From contig CM035354.1 of NCBI GenBank assembly GCA_020137815.1, positions 8,342,921 through 8,401,436 of the forward strand: a stretch of DNA of 58,516 nt. Reading direction: 5' to 3'. The first letter of the stretch is position 1. Each line of letters starts with the position of its first letter. The stretch is from Hormiphora californensis. Taxonomy: Eukaryota > Ctenophora > Tentaculata > Cydippida > Pleurobrachiidae. A program made the position numbers and the translations under genes. Of this stretch, positions 54,001-58,516 are shown in pieces. A model generated the notes under the pieces. That model was not told the origin of the DNA. It saw only the letters and a list, made by a program, of their open reading frames with translations, and did not search any database.

Positions 54001-54893
54001 ATTGTTAAACAACGTCCCAATAATATACCTCTGTCTACTCACCCTAGAGATATCATGGGACCCTCTGGGCCTGCTGGTAAACCACTCGCCACAGCCATGA
54101 TACATGACACAAACTTCACTACGTATGCCTTCAGGGAGAATATCTTCTCAACATATGTGCCGTTAAGGTATGCGATTAATTCTGGTAGTCCAGAGCCGGC
54201 TGCAGCTGGACATATAACCTGTGGGTGACGTCATGTGTCAAAACAACTCCAAAAACAAGTATCCTGTTTCCAGGCACGTTGTAATACCTGAACGGATATG
54301 GCACTGATAAGTACAAACAGAACCGAAATGAGGACTTGTAGACCACACGCCATCATGAGTTCCCCTTCTTCTATTTGTTTAGTTACATTCTCTTTTATCA
54401 AACTTGTCAATAGCTGGATTCCTACAGAAAGGAAAAAATATCAGTCTCCTACATTTCACCGAGTGAGCTACTGTACAGTGTACACTGTACATTGTACAAT
54501 GTCCCAAATGGATCTGGTTTTTCTCATCATCAACAGTCAGCAATATTCACGAAGAGTAAAATCATAATACATACCCTGGTGTAATAGAAACCCAGTCATA
54601 CCAACAGCAAATCCAATGAGACCCATTGTTACCCATCTGTCCCATTCAATGCGTGGAGACTGCTTTTTCAACCAGTCCTGTAAATACATTTAGTACCTAC
54701 AGGTCAATTGCACATTATAATGGTACTGTTATCAACTGTCCACCCATTACAGTACACGTACCTTGTAAACGGTGGAGTGTGGGGTAAAGTAATCCAGACT
54801 CTCATACTTGCTAAGAACTTCTTTCTCACTTTCTTGATACTGATGATTGACAAACCTCGATTCATATTCACGGCCTCGTTCAAAGAATTTCAT
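51049..54893 (-). CDS. CLC-6/7-type chloride/proton exchanger
   Basis: Endolysosomal anion transport in the family. Exons: 54762-54893, 54575-54677, 54288-54421, 54043-54218, 53895-53987, 53660-53819, 53259-53447, 53047-53207, 52889-52967, 52609-52756, 52367-52547, 52014-52124, 51809-51934, 51359-51660, 51049-51232. About 758 residues, the usual length. Motifs: KYESLDY at the N-terminus, AAGSGLPE, GPEGPMI (gating Glu kept, with Pro for the usual Lys), GAPVGGLLFALEE (proton Glu kept), ALIGAAAFFGG, and two C-terminal CBS domains ending VTRKDL-like (LTRKDLMGH). Exon 52889-52967 has a 2-bp excess near 52918-52924 (TATATA): before it the frame reads CNDSCY, after it NPFATLFFNP. The ATG at 54893 directly follows an acceptor-like TTTTTGTTTAG, so a 5' non-coding exon is likely. 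Confidence 0.95.
53536..53648. repeat. Two-copy tandem duplication beside a CLC donor
   Basis: About 56 bp repeated twice (GTTTTGTTCAAACCCGGGGC, GGGAGGGTC, CAATTCTATACTT). The duplicated unit abuts the 5' splice site of exon 53660-53819 and re-creates the bases after the donor. Confidence 0.9.
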
Positions 54894-55047
54894 CAGCTAA
54901 ACAAAAATAATATTTATGTTTATACAAGTAGCAGCCAGCAGGTCTGACACGAATTTCAGTGCATGGTTTTATATATCAATTTCAGTGCAACAAATTGACA
55001 ACTATCCCCTCTCGAGACTTAGGTAAAAGGCATCTCTCAACCATACT

Positions 55048-57755
55048 TCATGATGATAAAAGCCTGGCGTACTCGGAGAGATTCTGAGATTTTTGAAGCG
55101 AATCCCATGCCCTGAGGGGGATGGCGGTGAGTTAGGGTACACGAATACAATATATTAATAGCTCATTATATATTGCCGGGTTCGATATACCAATACCGAT
55201 AATTACAGAGTCTTAATTTGTCAATAATGTACATTCATAAAAGATAATTAATTAATCAATTAACCACCTGGCAGACATGTGGAACCAGCCCCGCTCAGAG
55301 AGAGGGTGCGATGAGAGGGCACGGCGGGGTAGAGAGAACACTCTGTTACGAAGTTGTTCGAAACAAAACTGGAAACTAGAGTGGCCCTGGTACTGGAGGT
55401 ACTGTGGTGGTGGCGGAGTCGCACCTGTAGGGGGTGATGGATATTAGGGGGGGGGTTGCACCTGTAGGGGGTGATGGATATTAGGGGGGGGGGGGTTGAG
55501 TTGCACCTGTAGGGGGGTGGTGATGGATTAAGGTCTAGGTCCTACCCTAACTGGAGTCCCAGACCCTCACTTGATAATGGATATCAAAATAAAGAAGATC
55601 ATGAGCTAAACCACGGTTTTGTCGGTGTCTAAACACTATTCCCAACCCATGGTAACAACACGTACCTCTTACAGGGAGTTTGTGTAACCACTGGTTACCA
55701 TGGTAACTACACTGAGTCACGTACCTCTTACAGGGAGTTTGTGTAACCACTGGTTACCATGGTAACTACACTGAGTCACGTACCTCTAACAGGGAGTTTG
55801 TGTAACCACTGGTTACCATGGTAACTACACTGAGTCACGTACCTCTAACAGGGAGTTTGTGTAACCACTGGTTACCATGGTAACTACACTGAGTCACATA
55901 CCTCTAACAGGGAGTTTGTTGTCAGGCAACCAATACGCCATCACTGTATCCTTACTACTCTCACTATGCTTTAACAGTGTCTTGAGAGTTCTTTTGTGGG
56001 CCTCACATTGCATGAAATCGCTTCTATCACTGGAGAAAGAAGTTACTTGAACCGTGTGATATTGTTTTGATAAATTGATTGATATATGGACGTGCCTAAA
56101 ACTTCTTTTCTCTCTTTCTCACTATATGCCTCTCAGGAACCGACCGAATCAGGAAATACTGGTCCCTGATTGGCTGATAACCAGTCACGTGACCTAAATA
56201 ACGAGTTCTGATTGGTTGTTTACTTGTTTCGGTCGGTTCCTGATGTCTCTCTTTATCTGACCTGAAGTTGTACACAAATACCATGTGCGGTACACGCTCC
56301 TCTCGGATATTGTTGTTTTCTGTACTTTGTGCACTCAGTATTTCGGCAGTTTTAATTAGGTTGGGGATGGTCGGATCCACGGACCAATCACTGATAACGA
56401 TTATAACGTGGCAGACTTGCCTGAGAAACATCAGCATCTGCCAAGAGGGGTTTATTGTGTATTAGGACATAGTAAAATAGACGTACTACATCTGGATTCT
56501 GGACCTAAATCAACCCACTACAGTCGGACCCCGATTTACCGGAACCCCGATTTACCGGGAGGATACAATTCCCCCGATATAGGAAATTAACGGTATTTGA
56601 CCCCGATATACCGGGCACCCCGATTTACCGGGCAAAATCCTTTCCCCCGAGCATCCCGGTAAATCGGGGTCCGACTGTACTATAATTTCCCAATATTCAA
56701 CCGACTAAAAATTGCAAATATTACCCCACTCATAATTCAAATATCAGCCTCCTACTATTTCCCAAGTAGCACCCCACCCACCCTGGCCCCACTGCTATCT
56801 CCAAATATCACCCCTCAAATATTTACAAACTACAGTACCTGGAGTGATTGTATCTCTATCTGGGTATCTGGATCATCCACGGAGCGGTCACTGTACATTA
56901 GATTGTCCAGGAGAGAGTGGGACATCAGAGGCTGGGTATCCAGGAAGATGAACCTACAAAATCATAAAGTTTGAGAAATCAAATTTGAGTGAGAAACTGT
57001 TTGAGAGATCAAATTTGTGTGAGAAACTGTTTGAGAAATCAAATTTGAGTGAGAAACTGTGTTTGTCCCATTTTATTCAGGATCCATTTCTTGATTTACC
57101 TCTCAGTACTAACGGCCATGTAGACCCCAAAAGTCTGGTTGACCCCCGTTTCTCGAGCATCCCTGCTCTGGGGCCAGAACATGTAACTTCTCCGAGCCCC
57201 AGTTGGCCGTGCCCCCGCTAGCATACTGGCGATGGTGCTCTTTCCAACACCCTGACCTCCTACCACTCCAACCACACAGAAATCTTTGTTGTCGGTGAGG
57301 AACTGAAGAGATGGGAGTTGTGGTAGAAATATTGTTGTATAGGTACATTAATCATTGAAAAAAGTGCAAAGCGAGTGACAGTGTGACTTGTCTTTAAGTC
57401 AAAGATTTGATAAAATACCTCGACGCCTTTGTCCACCCACTGTAGCTGGTGATCCAAGATGGGAGTGGAGTGGGCCATCTCAGAGGCAACACTCAGCTTG
57501 TTCAACAACTGCTGCTGGATCGATGCTTTCTTGTGCACACGACCCCCTCCATGGTTTTTCGAAGAGTGAGAATCGTAGGACTGCTCCTGAATCAATTCAA
57601 GTTTCAAAGCAAAGTGAAAGTTAAAACAATAATCGGATCATAGTTTTAAGTTTTTATGTTTTCTGTTTTACCTTAGGTCGATCGCGATGTTCCTTTGTTA
57701 AAATTGTCGGCGGCTTATTGTTATTCCGTTTTCCACCTCCGCTTTGTTCGACCAT
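55048..57755 (-). CDS. SMG9: SMG9, nonsense-mediated decay factor
   Basis: SMG9 forms the SMG8-SMG9 heterodimer that regulates the kinase SMG1. Complete gene of eight exons: 57672-57755 (ATG), 57419-57586, 57100-57302, 56839-56953, 56262-56437, 55902-56029, 55268-55424, 55048-55111 (TGA). 364 codons in unbroken frame. The G-fold domain has an intact P-loop (GGQGVGKS), NQTFG, LDTQPLMS and VCHVIIVISDW; the C-terminus WFHMSARAW..SEYARLL matches the family. The disordered N-terminal region is much shorter than in vertebrates (about 520 residues in human). Introns 4 and 5 carry MITEs, and intron 6 has duplicated splice sites at both ends. The CLC gene starts only about 155 bp downstream on the same strand. 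Confidence 0.96.
55418..55530. repeat. Triplicated 3' splice-site region of SMG9 intron 6
   Basis: Three copies of GCACCTGTAGGGGGTGATGG (last one slightly changed) at about 55421, 55458 and 55503. On the coding strand each is an acceptor (CCCCTACAG) followed by GTGC; only the innermost is joined to SMG9 coding sequence. Confidence 0.9.
55660..55918. repeat. Five copies of a 59-bp unit containing the SMG9 exon-6 donor
   Basis: Each unit carries, on the coding strand, AAACTCCCTGTTAGAG then GTACGT/GTATGT, i.e. the last exon bases and the 5' splice site. Donor GTs fall at 55901, 55842, 55783, 55724 and 55665, exactly 59 apart. The rest of the unit is a palindrome (GTAACCACTGGTTACCATGG and neighbours). 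Confidence 0.95.
56134..56242 (-). mobile_element. hAT-like MITE in SMG9 intron (109 bp)
   Basis: Same family as 5313-5420, opposite orientation, with intact terminal repeats CAGGAACCGACCGA/TCGGTCGGTTCCTG. Flanks ATGCCTCT and ATGTCTCT are an 8-bp target duplication with one mismatch. It lies about 20 bp past the donor of exon 56262-56437. Confidence 0.92.
56521..56677. mobile_element. Pogo/Tigger-like MITE (157 bp) in SMG9 intron
   Basis: Terminal repeats CAGTCGGACCCCGATTTACCGG and complement, flanked by TA on both sides, as for Tc1/mariner-pogo elements. It contains further GATTTACCGG/GATATACCGG repeats and has no coding capacity. Confidence 0.9.
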
Positions 57756-58068
57756 AGTCTAATGGTTTAGTTTAGTTTAGGTATGAAAGCAACAAAATAT
57801 AATATTTATGGAATAAAATTTCCTCCGTACTGACTACTGTCTGGCGCTGGCTGCTGCTGTATCCAGGCCCGATTTTAGAGCTTGAAATGGGGCCATGGCC
57901 CTGCCAGAGAATACCTGGATGGACCTACATGTTGCAGTCTGACGGAGAGAACAAGTGCAAGGCGTGATCACCCGTCACCGGGAGGCAGAGCACACGACCA
58001 AGGAGCCAAACCTTAAACTTTTAAAATTTAAAATCGTGCAACAAAACAGTTCGAAACTTTTTTCTCGT
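57756..58068. other. Upstream region of SMG9
   Basis: The SMG9 promoter must lie here. CAGGCCCGATTTTAG at about 57867 resembles a hAT terminus whose other end would be beyond the window, which is speculative. No exon is seen. Confidence 0.4.
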
Positions 58069-58221
58069 AAAGTCGGATTTTTTGAAACTGTCACCCCCCT
58101 TTTCGTGCGCGGAATGTTTTTGCGCGTCACATCACATGTTAACGTGTGGTGTGCGCGTCAAAATTGATAAATTTCACATGCGCGGTCATTTTGGGGTGAC
58201 AGTTTCAAAAAATCCGACTTT
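58069..58221. repeat. Foldback repeat, copy 1 of tandem pair (153 bp)
   Basis: Ends AAAGTCGGATTTTTTGAAAC and complement; the interior has CGTGCGCGGAATGTTTTTGC and CACATGTTAACGTGTG. Separated from copy 2 by ATAT. Confidence 0.92.
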
Positions 58222-58225
58222 ATAT

Positions 58226-58378
58226 AAAGTCGGATTTTTTGAAGTTGTCACCCCCCTTTTCGTGCGCGGAATGTTTTTGCGCGTCACATCACATGTTAAC
58301 GTGTGGTGTGCGCGTCAAAATTGATAAATTTCACATGCGCGGTCATTTTGGGGTGACAACTTCAAAAAATCCGACTTT
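58226..58378. repeat. Foldback repeat, copy 2 of tandem pair (153 bp)
   Basis: Identical to copy 1 except in the stem, where GAAACTG/CAGTTTC is replaced by GAAGTTG/CAACTTC. Both arms changed together, so pairing is kept. Related to 35824-35969. Confidence 0.92.
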
Positions 58379-58516
58379 ATCAGCTCAGCATAAAATTCTG
58401 CTGTGCCGCGCCGCGCGCCGGGGTTTGCAGCGCTTACCGTTTGGAAAAAAATCACGTCTGGTCGTGAAATTTTAAATTTTTAATTTTTGGGGTTTTTTTT
58501 CTTCGAAATTTTCCTT

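Overview
The window looks like nuclear DNA of an early-branching animal, most plausibly a sponge or similarly compact genome. The basis is dense, phase-matched spliceosomal introns (many 50-150 bp), animal-type genes (homeobox, tyrosine kinase, protein kinase D, C2H2 zinc fingers) and heavy (CT/GA)n microsatellite load. The species cannot be named from sequence alone. The assembly is a draft: two 100-N gaps (18661-18760, 40917-41016), three homopolymer-ridden stretches (about 14780-16070, 17990-19680, 43900-44590) and several 1-2 bp frameshifts in otherwise conserved genes.

Layout. 884-3297 (+) is a C2H2 zinc-finger gene with four tandemly duplicated finger exons. 3716-4125 is a G-rich minisatellite. 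4476-4617 (-) is an orphan first exon. 6390-6720 (+) holds the last two exons of a Ras-like GTPase. 7361-14210 (-), probably with 5' exons at 16663-17850, is protein kinase D. 19959-20369 (-) is the first two exons of actin-capping protein beta. 20760-23462 (-) is SEC63. 24819-34214 (+) is a tyrosine kinase whose C-lobe is followed by a Ras-association domain, two PH domains and a proline-rich tail; a tRNA-Leu(UAA) lies in one of its introns. 34215-36211 is intergenic and carries two hAT-type non-autonomous transposons with perfect 8-bp target duplications. 36212-40772 plus 43089-43136 (+) is FANCI, interrupted by a gap. 44594-49561 (+) is a Distal-less-like homeobox gene. 51049-54893 (-) is a CLC-6/7 type chloride transporter. 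55048-57755 (-) is SMG9. The right end holds two tandem copies of a 153-bp foldback repeat.

The genes are not one pathway. They cover signalling (Ras-like GTPase, PKD, the kinase-RA-PH protein), transcription (zinc-finger and homeobox genes) and housekeeping (SEC63 translocon, FANCI DNA repair, SMG9 nonsense-mediated decay, actin capping, CLC transport). Two candidates stand out as undescribed. The first is the zinc-finger gene, whose repeated finger exons share one splice acceptor, are phase-symmetric and differ mainly in the base-contacting helix of the last finger. The second is the tyrosine kinase-RA-PH-PH fusion. A third pattern crosses genes: short tandem duplications sit on or beside splice junctions, creating arrays of decoy splice sites, most clearly in SMG9.
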